Shown: piece by piece, positions 38,067-46,005 of the stretch
Layout: each line of letters starts with the position of its first letter
How positions within the stretch are numbered: position 1 is the first letter of the stretch
From: Actinoplanes sp. NBC_00393
GTDB lineage: Bacteria > Actinomycetota > Actinomycetes > Mycobacteriales > Micromonosporaceae
Length of the DNA: 64,000 nt
Assembly (NCBI RefSeq): GCF_036053395.1
Contig: NZ_CP107942.1
Span: 10,468,001 to 10,532,000 of the forward strand
Direction: 5' to 3'
Position numbers and translations under genes: made by a program
Notes under the pieces: model-generated
The model's database searches: none
What the model was told of the DNA's origin: nothing
Seen by the model: only the letters and a program-made list of their open reading frames with translations

Positions 38067-38263
38067 GCATTGCATCCGTGCCCGAAGTGCAGCTCGAGCC
38101 GGCCGAGCCCGGCGTGCCTTCGGTGCCCAAACCCAGCCCGATCCGGCCCGACTCGCTGTGGACGGTTCATCCGCTGCGTTATTCGCGGACAGTTTGCGCA
38201 GCTCAGTGCATCAATGTGCCAACCCATGGGCGCTGATTGGCGAAGCCTGGATAGATGGAGGGC

Positions 38264-38974
38264 ATGGCCGACGAGATTGCTGTACCGCAGTTGCCCTGCG
38301 CTTCTATCGATGTGATGGCCGAGTTCTACACGGCGCTCGGTTTTCGGACCACCTACCGGCAGACCCGGCCGAATCCCTATATCGCGATGCAGAGGGAAGA
38401 CCTGCATCTGGGCTTCTTCGGCATGCCGGAGTTCGAGCCGGAGAATTCCTACAGCACCTGTGTGGTGCTGGTCAAAGACATCGAGGGTCTGCATCGGGCG
38501 TTCGCGGAGGGATTGCGCGAGCGGTTCGGGCGGGTGCCGTTGGCGGGGATTCCGCGGATGACGCGGCCGCGGGCCAGGAAGAACAACGGGGGTGTGACCG
38601 GGTTCAGCGTGGTGGATCCGGGTGGGAACTGGATCCGGATCAGCGCGCTGCGGCCGGTGGCGGCGCCGGAGCAGGGTGGGCGGTTGGCCTCCGCGATGGA
38701 GAACGCGGTGGTGCTGGCCGATTCGAAGGGCGATCACCAGCAGGCGGCTCGCATCCTGGACGCCTCGCTGCGCAAGGCCGGGCCGGACGAGGATCCGGTG
38801 GTGCTGGTCGAGGTGATGGCTTACCGGGCTGAGCTCGCGGTGACCCTGGACGACCCGGACACGGCCCGGGCGGTGCTGAAGCGGGCAGGCGAGGTCGAGC
38901 TGGACCCGGACCAGCGGGAACGAGCCGCCGAAGCGCTGGCCCAGGCCGAAGAACTCGCGGCGGGCCTGCGCTGA
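38264..38974 (+). CDS. VOC-family (glyoxalase fold) protein with helical C-terminal domain
   Basis: 236 residues. Residues 1-~135 are one VOC domain (MAEFYTALGFRTTYRQTRPNPYIAM...GGVTGFSVVDPGGNWIRIS), close to bleomycin-resistance and glyoxalase proteins. The last ~90 residues are amphipathic helices of TPR-like pattern (NAVVLADSKGDHQQAARILDASLRKAG, LAVTLDDPDTARAVLKRAG). Ligand unknown. ATAGAT ends 7 nt before the ATG at 38264; an ATG three codons earlier is possible. Confidence 0.8.
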   Translation: MADEIAVPQLPCASIDVMAEFYTALGFRTTYRQTRPNPYIAMQREDLHLGFFGMPEFEPENSYSTCVVLVKDIEGLHRAFAEGLRERFGRVPLAGIPRMTRPRARKNNGGVTGFSVVDPGGNWIRISALRPVAAPEQGGRLASAMENAVVLADSKGDHQQAARILDASLRKAGPDEDPVVLVEVMAYRAELAVTLDDPDTARAVLKRAGEVELDPDQRERAAEALAQAEELAAGLR

Positions 38975-38978
38975 CAGC

Positions 38979-39172
38979 GGGCCGGACCGGCAGGAGCCCG
39001 GCGAGTGGGCCGGACCGGTAGGGGCCCGGCAAGCGGGCCGGACCGGCAGGAGCCCGGCGAGTGGGCCGGACCGGTAGGGCCCGGCGAGTGGGCCGGACCG
39101 GTAGGGGCCCGGCGACTGGGGCCGGACCAGCAGGAGGCCGGCGAATTCGCCGGACTGGCAGGGAGCCGACGT
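38979..39172 (+). repeat. 28-bp tandem repeat, about 6.5 copies
   Basis: Units of 27-29 bp that begin GGGCCGGACCGG and end CCCGGCGAGT or CCCGGCAAGC; GCAGGAG and GTAGGGG variants alternate. It occupies almost the whole gap between the convergent VOC and MFS genes. Confidence 0.92.
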
Positions 39173-39181
39173 TGAAGGCGG

Positions 39182-40438
39182 TCAGACAGGCACGACCGCC
39201 TTGCTCGGGGTGACCTCGGCCTTGTGCCGGTCCAAGGCCTGCCACGCGGGGAAGAGGAACGGCGCCACGGTGACCAGCAGATAGCCGATCGCGGCCAGCA
39301 GGGCGGCCGTGTGCAGGCCGAGCCGCTCGGTGGCCCAGCCGCCCAGGACGCTGCCGAACGGGATGCCGGCCCAGGAGACGGCGATCAGGACGCTCATCAC
39401 CCGGCCCTGCATGTGCACGGGGATGCGCCGGTAGACCGCGGCCAGCAGGATCGGGTTGACCGTGGACATCAGCGCGCCGGCGAGTGCTGCGGTGGCGAGC
39501 ACAATCCAGACCTGGTCGGTCAGGGCCAGCGCGATCAGTTGCGCCGGGCCGCCGAGGAAGAAGCAGATGCTGAAGGTACGGCGCCGGGGCAGGCGTGGCG
39601 ACAGGATGGCGTAAAGAATGTTCCCGGCGACCGCGCCCAGCCCGAAAGCCGTTCCGACCACCCCCAAGGCGGCTGCCCCGTGCGAGCCGTCGCGGACCCA
39701 GACCGGTACGAACACCGTGGCGAACGCCTGGTCGAACATGTTCGTCATGAACAGCATCGACATGATGCCGAGGATCAACCGGTCCCCGCGGACGTAACGG
39801 AAACCGTTTCGCAGCGCGGCCGCGTACCCCGGCTCTTCTTCCGGACCGGCCGCCGCACCGGCCGAACCGGCCCGGACCAGGCCGGCCAGCAGCAGTGCGC
39901 AGAGTCCGAAGGACGCGGCGTCGAAGAGCAGCACGGTCGCCGGGCCGAAGGTCGCGATCAGGACGCCGGCCAGCGGCAGGCCGATCAGCGTCGACGCGCG
40001 CGACATGCCGTCGTAGAGCGTGGTGCCGCGTTCGGTGGAGAGGCCGGCGGCCGCGATGGTGCGCGGCAGCAGCGCGCGTTTCGCCGCGTCGCCGATTCCG
40101 CGCAGTGCGCCGACCAGGGCGATCAGGGCCAGTAGAAGCCCGAGCGAGACGTTCTGGCAGAAGGCGAGGACGGGGATGCCGGCGACGGCGAACACCGACG
40201 CCGTGTCGGCGGCGATCGCGGTGGGCCGCGGGCCGACCCGGTCGACGATCGGCCCGCCGAGCAGACCGGCCAGAACGTACGGCAGCATCTCGGCGAACCC
40301 GGCCAGCCCGGCGTGCAGGGCGGAGTCGGTGGTGGTGAGCACCAGCCAGGGGAGTGCCACGAAGGTGATCCGGCTGCCGAGCATGGAGATGGCCTCGGCC
40401 GTGAGCAGAGCGGCCAGTTGGCGGTTCGGGGGAACCAT
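39182..40438 (-). CDS. MFS transporter
   Basis: 418 residues, 10-12 TM helices. The GGPIVDRVGPRPTA loop between TM2 and TM3 corresponds to the MFS motif A, and the overall pattern (MLGSRITFVALPWLVL at the start) is that of the drug-efflux/enterobactin-exporter type. Substrate unknown. Starts 6 nt after the stop of the phosphatase gene, so the two form an operon. Confidence 0.85.
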   Translation of the reverse strand: MVPPNRQLAALLTAEAISMLGSRITFVALPWLVLTTTDSALHAGLAGFAEMLPYVLAGLLGGPIVDRVGPRPTAIAADTASVFAVAGIPVLAFCQNVSLGLLLALIALVGALRGIGDAAKRALLPRTIAAAGLSTERGTTLYDGMSRASTLIGLPLAGVLIATFGPATVLLFDAASFGLCALLLAGLVRAGSAGAAAGPEEEPGYAAALRNGFRYVRGDRLILGIMSMLFMTNMFDQAFATVFVPVWVRDGSHGAAALGVVGTAFGLGAVAGNILYAILSPRLPRRRTFSICFFLGGPAQLIALALTDQVWIVLATAALAGALMSTVNPILLAAVYRRIPVHMQGRVMSVLIAVSWAGIPFGSVLGGWATERLGLHTAALLAAIGYLLVTVAPFLFPAWQALDRHKAEVTPSKAVVPV

Positions 40439-40444
40439 CCCTGA

Positions 40445-41134
40445 TCAGGCCGGGGGTAGATGGTCGATGACGTTGTACCGGTCCAGCACGAGGGTGCCGG
40501 ACGAGCCGTCGAAGCGGCTGATCGACGCGTTGCGCACGCTGCCCGCCTCGGCCTCCACCGCCAGCACGTCGTCCCAGGCCAGCTGCTCGATGACGGCCCG
40601 CATCATCAGCACCACCGCGTCGTGCGCCACCACGATCACCCGACGGTCGGCGTGGTCGCGGTGCAGGTCGTCCAGAAAGGACTTCAGGCGTACCGCGATG
40701 TCGGCGAAGGACTCACCGCCCGGTGGCGCGTAGTTGTACTCGCCCGCATCGGCCCGCCGCCCCGCCTCGTCCGGGAACCTGGCCTGGACCGCCGCCCGGG
40801 TCAGCAGTTCCAGCTCGCCCATCAGCCGGTCCACGAGCCGGTCGTCGGTGTGCGGTTCCGGCCATCTCAACCCCGACGACTCGGCCGCTATCCGCCAGGT
40901 CTCGCGCGCCCGCAGGTACGGCGAGGTGATCACCACTTCTGGGCGGTGCTCCTCGGGCAGCGCAGCCAGCCACGTACCGAGCGCCTTGGCCTGCTCCTCC
41001 CCGGTCTCGGTCAGTGGCACCTCCGCGTCCCGGCCGCTGACCTCCACCTCCAGCAGGTTCTCCGCGTCCGCGGCAGGGAAGGCGACGTTGGCCAGGCTCT
41101 GCCCGTGCCGGACCAGAATCAGTTCCGCGACCAT
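40445..41134 (-). CDS. Histidine phosphatase family protein
   Basis: 229 residues, phosphoglycerate-mutase-like fold. Catalytic RHGQS (residues 8-12), second-sphere Glu in the ITSPYLRARET segment (Arg and Glu) and the C-terminal VVAHDAVV carrying the second catalytic His. Probably a phosphatase with an unknown substrate rather than a glycolytic mutase. Leaderless: TAGGGT then 6 nt to the ATG. Confidence 0.87.
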   Translation of the reverse strand: MVAELILVRHGQSLANVAFPAADAENLLEVEVSGRDAEVPLTETGEEQAKALGTWLAALPEEHRPEVVITSPYLRARETWRIAAESSGLRWPEPHTDDRLVDRLMGELELLTRAAVQARFPDEAGRRADAGEYNYAPPGGESFADIAVRLKSFLDDLHRDHADRRVIVVAHDAVVLMMRAVIEQLAWDDVLAVEAEAGSVRNASISRFDGSSGTLVLDRYNVIDHLPPA

Positions 41135-41140
41135 GATCGG

Positions 41141-41146
41141 ACCCTA
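41141..41146 (-). promoter_or_regulatory. -10 hexamer TAGGGT, leaderless promoter of the phosphatase-MFS operon
   Basis: TAGGGT, CCGATC, ATG. Confidence 0.55.
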
Positions 41147-41201
41147 TCGAGAGGGGACGCCGTCGGTCACGCTTCGAGTTCGACAAGGAGCACGATGTGA
41201 T

Positions 41202-41221
41202 CAATATCCGGCAGAATATTG
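41202..41221. promoter_or_regulatory. AT-rich inverted repeat CAATAT-N8-ATATTG
   Basis: Perfect 6-bp arms in an AT-rich patch within the 231-nt divergent space between the phosphatase and LysE genes. It looks like a regulator binding site; the protein is unknown. Confidence 0.4.
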
Positions 41222-41365
41222 AGTAGCCGGAGAACGACCGGAACACCATGATGGCGGCGTGACCAAGCTGAAGCCGTACCCCGCTGTCTCTGTCGCTGTG
41301 GCCGATCGGGCCGCCGCGCGACAGCAGACGGCCGCCTGCCGGACGGCGGTTCCACAGCAGCGGTC

Positions 41366-41962
41366 ATGAACGCGGCGTTTCTGGCCGGCGTGGTCGCCGG
41401 CTACGGCATCGCTGTGCCCGTCGGCGCCATCGCCGTGCTGATCGCAGGGCTCAGCGCCCGCATCTCGCTGCGAGTCGGCGCTGCCGCAGGGCTGGGCGCC
41501 GCCACCGCAGACGGGCTCTACGCGCTGGTCGCGGTGGCCGGCGGGGCAGCCGTCGCCGGCGCCATCGCACCGATCGCCGAGCCGCTGCGCTGGGTCGGCG
41601 CCGTGGTCCTGCTCGGCCTGGCCGGCTGGACCACCTGGGGTGCGCTGCGCCACCGCACGGTGACCGAGCGGTCCGAGCGGCCGACCACGCCGCTGCGCGC
41701 CTACGCCGGGATCCTCGGCCTCACGCTGCTCAACCCGGCGACCGTGATCTATTTCGCCGCGCTGGTCCTCGGCAACGGGGGCGCCGGTGGTGGCGTGTGG
41801 TTCGTGGTCGGCGCGTTCCTCGCGTCGGCGAGCTGGCAGCTGCTGATCGCCGGCGGTGGCTCGCTGATCGGCCGCCTGCTCACCGGCGAGCGCGGTCGCC
41901 TGATCACCGCACTGGTTTCCAGCGCCGTGATCGCTGTCCTCGCGGTCGTCATGCTCCTATAG
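41366..41962 (+). CDS. LysE family transporter
   Basis: 198 residues, six hydrophobic helices. VAGYGIAVPVGAIAVLI and GLTLLNPATVIYFAALVLG match the two halves of LysE/RhtB exporters (the NPxxxxxF segment is present). Probably exports an amino acid or similar metabolite. Its stop TAG lies in the palindrome CTATAG, which also holds the stop of the convergent gene. Confidence 0.85.
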   Translation: MNAAFLAGVVAGYGIAVPVGAIAVLIAGLSARISLRVGAAAGLGAATADGLYALVAVAGGAAVAGAIAPIAEPLRWVGAVVLLGLAGWTTWGALRHRTVTERSERPTTPLRAYAGILGLTLLNPATVIYFAALVLGNGGAGGGVWFVVGAFLASASWQLLIAGGGSLIGRLLTGERGRLITALVSSAVIAVLAVVMLL

Positions 41963-42637
41963 GTGCTTGGCGGCCTCCCGGACGGAAAGCGGTGACAGCC
42001 GCCCACCCTGCTCGGCGAGATATGCCCGGACCGCCTCCGGATCGGTCCGGGCATAGTGCCGCAGAGCCCAGCCGATCGCCTTGCGGACGAAGAAGTCGGG
42101 GTGGCCGGCCTGAGCGGTGCAGTATCCGAACAGGCGGTCGGTGTCGGTGTCCTTCCCGTAGTGCAGCTGGTGCAGGATCGCCGTCCGCACCAGCCACATA
42201 TCTTCTTCGCGGGACCACTCGTCCATCCGGCTCCGCAGGGTGGGATGCCGGGTCACCAGGGCGCCGGTCACCCGGGTGGCGAGCGGGTCCACAGTGTCCC
42301 ACCAGGACTTCGTGGTGATCAGCTCGGCGACGGTGGACAGGAAACCGGGCCCGGCGATGCGGCCGTGGGCGATCAGGTAGTCGCACGCGAAGTGCTGGAA
42401 CTCCCGCTCGTCACGGGCCCAGCAGGCGACCGCGACCTCGCGCAGGTCGGCCTCGGCCGGCTTGGGCAGGCCGGCCAGCGCGGTGCGGGCCAGCGAGCGC
42501 CGGGCCGGCGCGGCAAGGCCGAGAAACGGGAACTGACCCCTCATGTACGCCGCCGCGCCCGCGGCACGCACCGGATCCCGCCCGCCCTCGAAGGCCGCGG
42601 TGAGCCGCTCCATCAGGATCCCGGTGAGGTCGCTCAT
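41957..42637 (-). CDS. DNA alkylation repair protein (AlkD-like HEAT-repeat glycosylase)
   Basis: 226 residues of helical HEAT-like repeats. Hallmarks of the AlkD/AlkC superfamily: WARDEREFQHFACDYL, ITTKSWWDTVDPLA (Trp/Asp catalytic cleft region), MWLVRTAILHQL and FFVRKAIGWALRHYARTDP. These glycosylases remove alkylated purines. The ATG at 42637 is leaderless behind a damage-type promoter. Six bases overlap with the convergent LysE gene. Confidence 0.92.
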   Translation of the reverse strand: MSDLTGILMERLTAAFEGGRDPVRAAGAAAYMRGQFPFLGLAAPARRSLARTALAGLPKPAEADLREVAVACWARDEREFQHFACDYLIAHGRIAGPGFLSTVAELITTKSWWDTVDPLATRVTGALVTRHPTLRSRMDEWSREEDMWLVRTAILHQLHYGKDTDTDRLFGYCTAQAGHPDFFVRKAIGWALRHYARTDPEAVRAYLAEQGGRLSPLSVREAAKHL

Positions 42638-42644
42638 GGCACGG

Positions 42645-42667
42645 ATCCTGCCACCGTAGTGTGACAA
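42645..42667 (-). promoter_or_regulatory. PafBC-type promoter of the DNA alkylation repair gene
   Basis: Minus strand: TTGTCACAC (42667-42659), 8 nt, CAGGAT (42650-42645), then 7 nt to the ATG. TTGTCA and the N8 spacing fit the consensus; the -10 begins with C instead of T. Confidence 0.6.
42657..42662 (+). promoter_or_regulatory. -10 hexamer TAGTGT, leaderless promoter of acVLRF1
   Basis: TAGTGT, 7 nt, ATG at 42670. It overlaps the oppositely directed repair-gene promoter, so the two may compete. Confidence 0.5.
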
Positions 42668-42669
42668 GA

Positions 42670-43302
42670 ATGGGCGAACGAGCGGCCGCCGGCGGCGGGA
42701 AGTGGGTGGATGTCGCTCCTGAGCGGCTGCCCCGATGGCTGGAGAACTTCGCGACGCGGCACGGGGCGTACACCGAAGAGGGGTTGACCTTGACCGCCGC
42801 GGACGGTGCGTCGGCGACGCTGCATGCGCCACCCGGCGCCGGTCCGGCCGCGACGGTGGCCGAGCTGATCAGCGAGGCCCGGAAGCCGCGCCGGCTGGGG
42901 TTGTTGCTGGCCCGCAAGGGCGCGGTCGCGGTCGGCGTCGCCGACGGCGAGAAACTGATCTCGTCCAAGGTGGACACGCATTACGTGCAGGGACGGACGG
43001 CGGCGGGTGGCTGGTCGCAGCAGCGCTTCGCGCGCCGCCGGGACAATCAGGCCAAAGCGGCCGCTGCGGACGGCGCCGGCATCGTGGGACGTCTGTTGCT
43101 TCCCGAGGTACGCACGATGGCCGCGCTTGTCACCGGCGGTGATCGTACGGCCGTCGACGCCATCCTCGCGGCTCCTCAGCTGGCGGCGGTGGCCGCGTTG
43201 CGTACCGGGCGGCTGCTGGACGTGCCCGAGCCGCGGCATGCGGTGCTGGTCACCGCGGTGGCCGCGGCTCGTGCGGTCCCGATCCTGATCCGCGAGCCCT
43301 AG
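42670..43302 (+). CDS. acVLRF1 family peptidyl-tRNA hydrolase
   Basis: 210 residues of the actinobacterial Vms1-like release factor 1 family. The diagnostic stretch is THYVQGRTAAGGWSQQRFARRR (~101-122), with the GxSQQR motif standing in for the GGQ loop of release factors. Vms1 relatives cleave peptidyl-tRNA on stalled or split 60S/50S subunits, so a ribosome-rescue role is expected; no bacterial substrate can be read from sequence. ATG at 42670 fits the leaderless promoter; GTG at 42661 is the alternative. Stop codon overlaps that of the zinc peptidase in CTAG. Confidence 0.88.
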   Translation: MGERAAAGGGKWVDVAPERLPRWLENFATRHGAYTEEGLTLTAADGASATLHAPPGAGPAATVAELISEARKPRRLGLLLARKGAVAVGVADGEKLISSKVDTHYVQGRTAAGGWSQQRFARRRDNQAKAAAADGAGIVGRLLLPEVRTMAALVTGGDRTAVDAILAAPQLAAVAALRTGRLLDVPEPRHAVLVTAVAAARAVPILIREP

Positions 43303-44198
43303 GTAACCGCGCCCGCCCTGAAGGTGTCGCACTGCTTCGGGTCGCCGGACTCGTAGCCGACCCGGAACCACTGCTGCCGCTGGGCGGCCGTGCCGTGGGT
43401 GAACTGCTCGGGGTCGACCTTGCCGCCGCCGCGCTGCTGGAGGGTGTCGTCGCCGATCTGGCCGGCGGCCTGGATGCCCTCCTGGATGTCCTGGTCGGTG
43501 AGGCTCTTGAAGATCTTGTCGCCGTCCTGGTCGGTGGTGTTCGCCGCGGCGTTGGCCCACGCGCCGGCATAGCAGTCGGCCTGCAGCTCGAGCTTGACCG
43601 ACTCCTGGTTCGCCGAGTCCGGGTCGCGCTGCTGGCGGCGGCGCATCTCCGCCTCGGTGCCGAGGACGTCCTGCACGTGGTGGCCGTACTCGTGGGCGAG
43701 CACGTAGGGCTGGGCGAACTCGCCCGGCGCGCCGAGTTGCTTGGAGAGCACCTCGTAGAAGGAGAGGTCGATGTACACCGCGTCGTCGGCGGGGCAGTAG
43801 AACGGTCCGACACCGGAGTCGGCGGCGCCGCAGGCGGTGTTCACGCCGCCCTCGAAGAGGTTCGTGTCGGCCGGCTGGTACTGCTCACCGAAGGACTTCG
43901 GCAGCTGGTCCCGCCAGTAGGCCTGGATCGAGTTGACGTAGAGAACGTTGCGGCATTTCAGGTTCTGCAGAGCGTTGGGCTGCTCACACTCGGCCAGCTG
44001 GGAGCTCGGTGCGCTGCTCTCCCCGCCGCCGCCCATGGTGTTGATCCCGAAATAGCCGCCGACCAGCGCGATCACCAGGGTGACGACGAGGCCGGCCAGG
44101 CCACCGCCGCCAATCGGGAGGCCACCGATGCCGCCGCCACCGCGGCCGCGATCGTTGACCTGACTGGTGTCGATGTCGGCGCGTTCGTTCAGTTCCAT
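43299..44198 (-). CDS. Neutral zinc metallopeptidase (YpfJ/PF04228 type)
   Basis: 299 residues. After a Gly-rich N-terminus comes one TM helix (LAGLVVTLVIALVGGYFGI, ~36-54), so the enzyme domain is probably extracytoplasmic. It contains HEYGHH (zinc-binding HExxH) within YVLAHEYGHHVQDV, and the downstream ELQADCYAGAWA supplies the third ligand Glu. CxxxNALQNLKC may form a disulfide. ATG at 44198 was chosen for the MELNERADIDTSQVNDRGRG start common in the family. Confidence 0.88.
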   Translation of the reverse strand: MELNERADIDTSQVNDRGRGGGGIGGLPIGGGGLAGLVVTLVIALVGGYFGINTMGGGGESSAPSSQLAECEQPNALQNLKCRNVLYVNSIQAYWRDQLPKSFGEQYQPADTNLFEGGVNTACGAADSGVGPFYCPADDAVYIDLSFYEVLSKQLGAPGEFAQPYVLAHEYGHHVQDVLGTEAEMRRRQQRDPDSANQESVKLELQADCYAGAWANAAANTTDQDGDKIFKSLTDQDIQEGIQAAGQIGDDTLQQRGGGKVDPEQFTHGTAAQRQQWFRVGYESGDPKQCDTFRAGAVT

Positions 44199-44283
44199 GT
44201 CGTCCTGCCTTCGCCACGGTTGCCCGCCGTGTACCCGTTGATCTTGTGAATTAATCGAGTGGGAGCTCGGTGGGGCCGCCCGG

Positions 44284-44289
44284 TAGGAT
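44284..44289 (+). promoter_or_regulatory. -10 hexamer TAGGAT of the ABC-F leader transcript
   Basis: TAGGAT, 6 nt, then the GTG of a six-codon upstream frame, 112 nt before the ABC-F start. Confidence 0.55.
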
Positions 44290-44295
44290 GGCCGG

Positions 44296-44316
44296 GTGCT
44301 GCTCTGCGAAGGCTGA
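44296..44316 (+). CDS. Leaderless six-codon upstream ORF (leader peptide MLLCEG)
   Basis: GTG-CTG-CTC-TGC-GAA-GGC-TGA begins 7 nt after a -10 hexamer, so ribosomes would start at the mRNA 5' end. Its last codons and stop (GGCTGAC, 44311-44317) can pair with GTCAGCC at 44371-44377. This layout is that of a ribosome-sensing leader peptide. Too short to confirm by coding statistics. Confidence 0.45.
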   Translation: MLLCEG

Positions 44317-44325
44317 CCTGCCCCG

Positions 44326-44358
44326 GCGCCGACCATCCCGCCTGATGGCCGGCGCTTT
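44326..44358 (+). terminator. Attenuator-like hairpin in the ABC-F leader
   Basis: 12-bp stem GCGCCGACCATC / GATGGCCGGCGC with one A-C mismatch, 6-nt loop, then TTT. It can be replaced by alternative pairing of 44325-44329 with 44362-44366 together with 44311-44317 with 44371-44377. Confidence 0.5.
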
Positions 44359-44400
44359 ACTGCGCCCTGAGTCAGCCCGATCACCGAGAGCGAGAACGTC

Positions 44401-46005
44401 ATGATCACCGCCACCGGACTGGAACTTCGCGCCGGCGCGCGCATCCTGATCTCCCCGACCACCCTGCGGGTGCAGCCCGGCGACCGGATCGGCCTGGTCG
44501 GCCGCAACGGCGCCGGCAAGACCACCACGTTGAAGGTGCTGGCCGGCGAGGGGATTCCGTACGCGGGAACTGTCGAACGGACCAGCGAGATCGGCTACCT
44601 CCCGCAGGACCCGCGCACCGGCGATTTGAACGTGACCGGCCGCGACCGGGTGCTGTCCGCCCGCGGGCTGGACGCGATCCTCGCCGAGATGCAGAAACTC
44701 GAGGTGCAGCTCGAGGAGAGCAGCGACGAGAAGCTGGTCCGGCGCTACGGCCAGCTGGAGGACCAGTTCTCCGCGTTGGGCGGATACGGCGCCGAGGCCG
44801 AGGCCGCCCGGATCTGCGCGAACCTGGGTCTGCCCGACCGGGCCCTGGCCCAGACCATCGGCACCCTGTCCGGCGGTCAGCGCCGCCGGATCGAGCTGGC
44901 CCGCATCCTGTTCGCCAACTCCGGGCAGAACGGCAAGGGCATCCTGCTGCTCGACGAGCCGACGAACCACCTGGACCAGGACTCGATCGCCTGGCTGCGC
45001 GGGTACATGGCGCAGCACAAGGGCGGCCTCATCGTGATCAGCCACGACGTCGAGCTGCTCGACGCCGCGGTCAACAAGGTCTGGTATCTGGACGCGAACC
45101 GCGCGGTCGTCGACATGTACAACATGGGCTGGAAGACGTACCTCGAAGCGCGCGAGACCGACGAGCGCCGCCGCCGCCGCGAGCGCGCCAACGCGGAGAA
45201 GAAGGCCGGCGCCCTGATGGCCCAGGCGGACAAGATGCGCGCCAAGGCCACCAAGACGGTCGCCGCGCAGAACATGGCGCGTCGTGCCGAGAAGCTGCTC
45301 GGTGGGCTGGAGGAGACCCGCGCCTCGGACAAGGTGGCGAAGGTCCGGTTCCCCAGCCCGGCGCCCTGCGGCAAGACCCCGCTGACCGCGAGCGGCCTGT
45401 CGAAGTCGTACGGGTCGTTGGAGATCTTCACCGACGTCGATGTGGCGGTGGACCGCGGTTCCCGGGTGGCCATCCTCGGCCTGAACGGCGCCGGCAAGAC
45501 GACTCTGCTGCGCATGCTCGGCGGCCTGCTCGAGCCGGACACCGGTGAGGTGCGGCCGGGGCACGGGCTGCGGATCGGCTACTACGCGCAGGAGCACGAG
45601 ACGCTGGACGTGGACCGCACGATCCTGGAGCACATGCGCAGCGCCGGGTCGGAGCAGACCGACACCGAGCTGCGGAAGATCCTGGGCGCGTTCCTCTTCT
45701 CGGGTGACGACGTGGACAAGCCGGCCGGTGTGCTCTCCGGTGGCGAGAAGACCCGGCTGGCCCTGGCCACCCTGGTCTGCTCGGGTGCCAACGTGCTGCT
45801 GCTGGACGAGCCGACCAACAACCTGGACCCGGTGAGCCGCGAGCAGGTGCTCGACGCCATCGCCAACTACCCGGGCGCGATTGTGCTGGTCACGCACGAC
45901 GCCGGCTGCGTGCAGGCGCTCAAGCCGGACCGCGCGATCCTGCTGCCGGACGGCGACGAGGACGCGTGGAGCGACGACCTCCTGGAGCTTGTCGAGCTCG
46001 CTTGA
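44401..46005 (+). CDS. ABC-F family ribosome-associated ATPase
   Basis: 534 residues, two ABC domains without membrane segments. Walker A GRNGAGKTT (~37) and GLNGAGKTT (~363), signatures LSGGQRRRIELAR and LSGGEKTRLALAT, Walker B LLLDEPTNHLD and LLLDEPTNNLD. The interdomain linker is a charged coiled coil (ETDERRRRRERANAEKKAGALMAQADK). ABC-F proteins enter the ribosomal E site to relieve stalls or give antibiotic protection; this one looks like the widespread actinobacterial housekeeping type. The leader suggests translation-dependent control. Confidence 0.93.
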   Translation: MITATGLELRAGARILISPTTLRVQPGDRIGLVGRNGAGKTTTLKVLAGEGIPYAGTVERTSEIGYLPQDPRTGDLNVTGRDRVLSARGLDAILAEMQKLEVQLEESSDEKLVRRYGQLEDQFSALGGYGAEAEAARICANLGLPDRALAQTIGTLSGGQRRRIELARILFANSGQNGKGILLLDEPTNHLDQDSIAWLRGYMAQHKGGLIVISHDVELLDAAVNKVWYLDANRAVVDMYNMGWKTYLEARETDERRRRRERANAEKKAGALMAQADKMRAKATKTVAAQNMARRAEKLLGGLEETRASDKVAKVRFPSPAPCGKTPLTASGLSKSYGSLEIFTDVDVAVDRGSRVAILGLNGAGKTTLLRMLGGLLEPDTGEVRPGHGLRIGYYAQEHETLDVDRTILEHMRSAGSEQTDTELRKILGAFLFSGDDVDKPAGVLSGGEKTRLALATLVCSGANVLLLDEPTNNLDPVSREQVLDAIANYPGAIVLVTHDAGCVQALKPDRAILLPDGDEDAWSDDLLELVELA

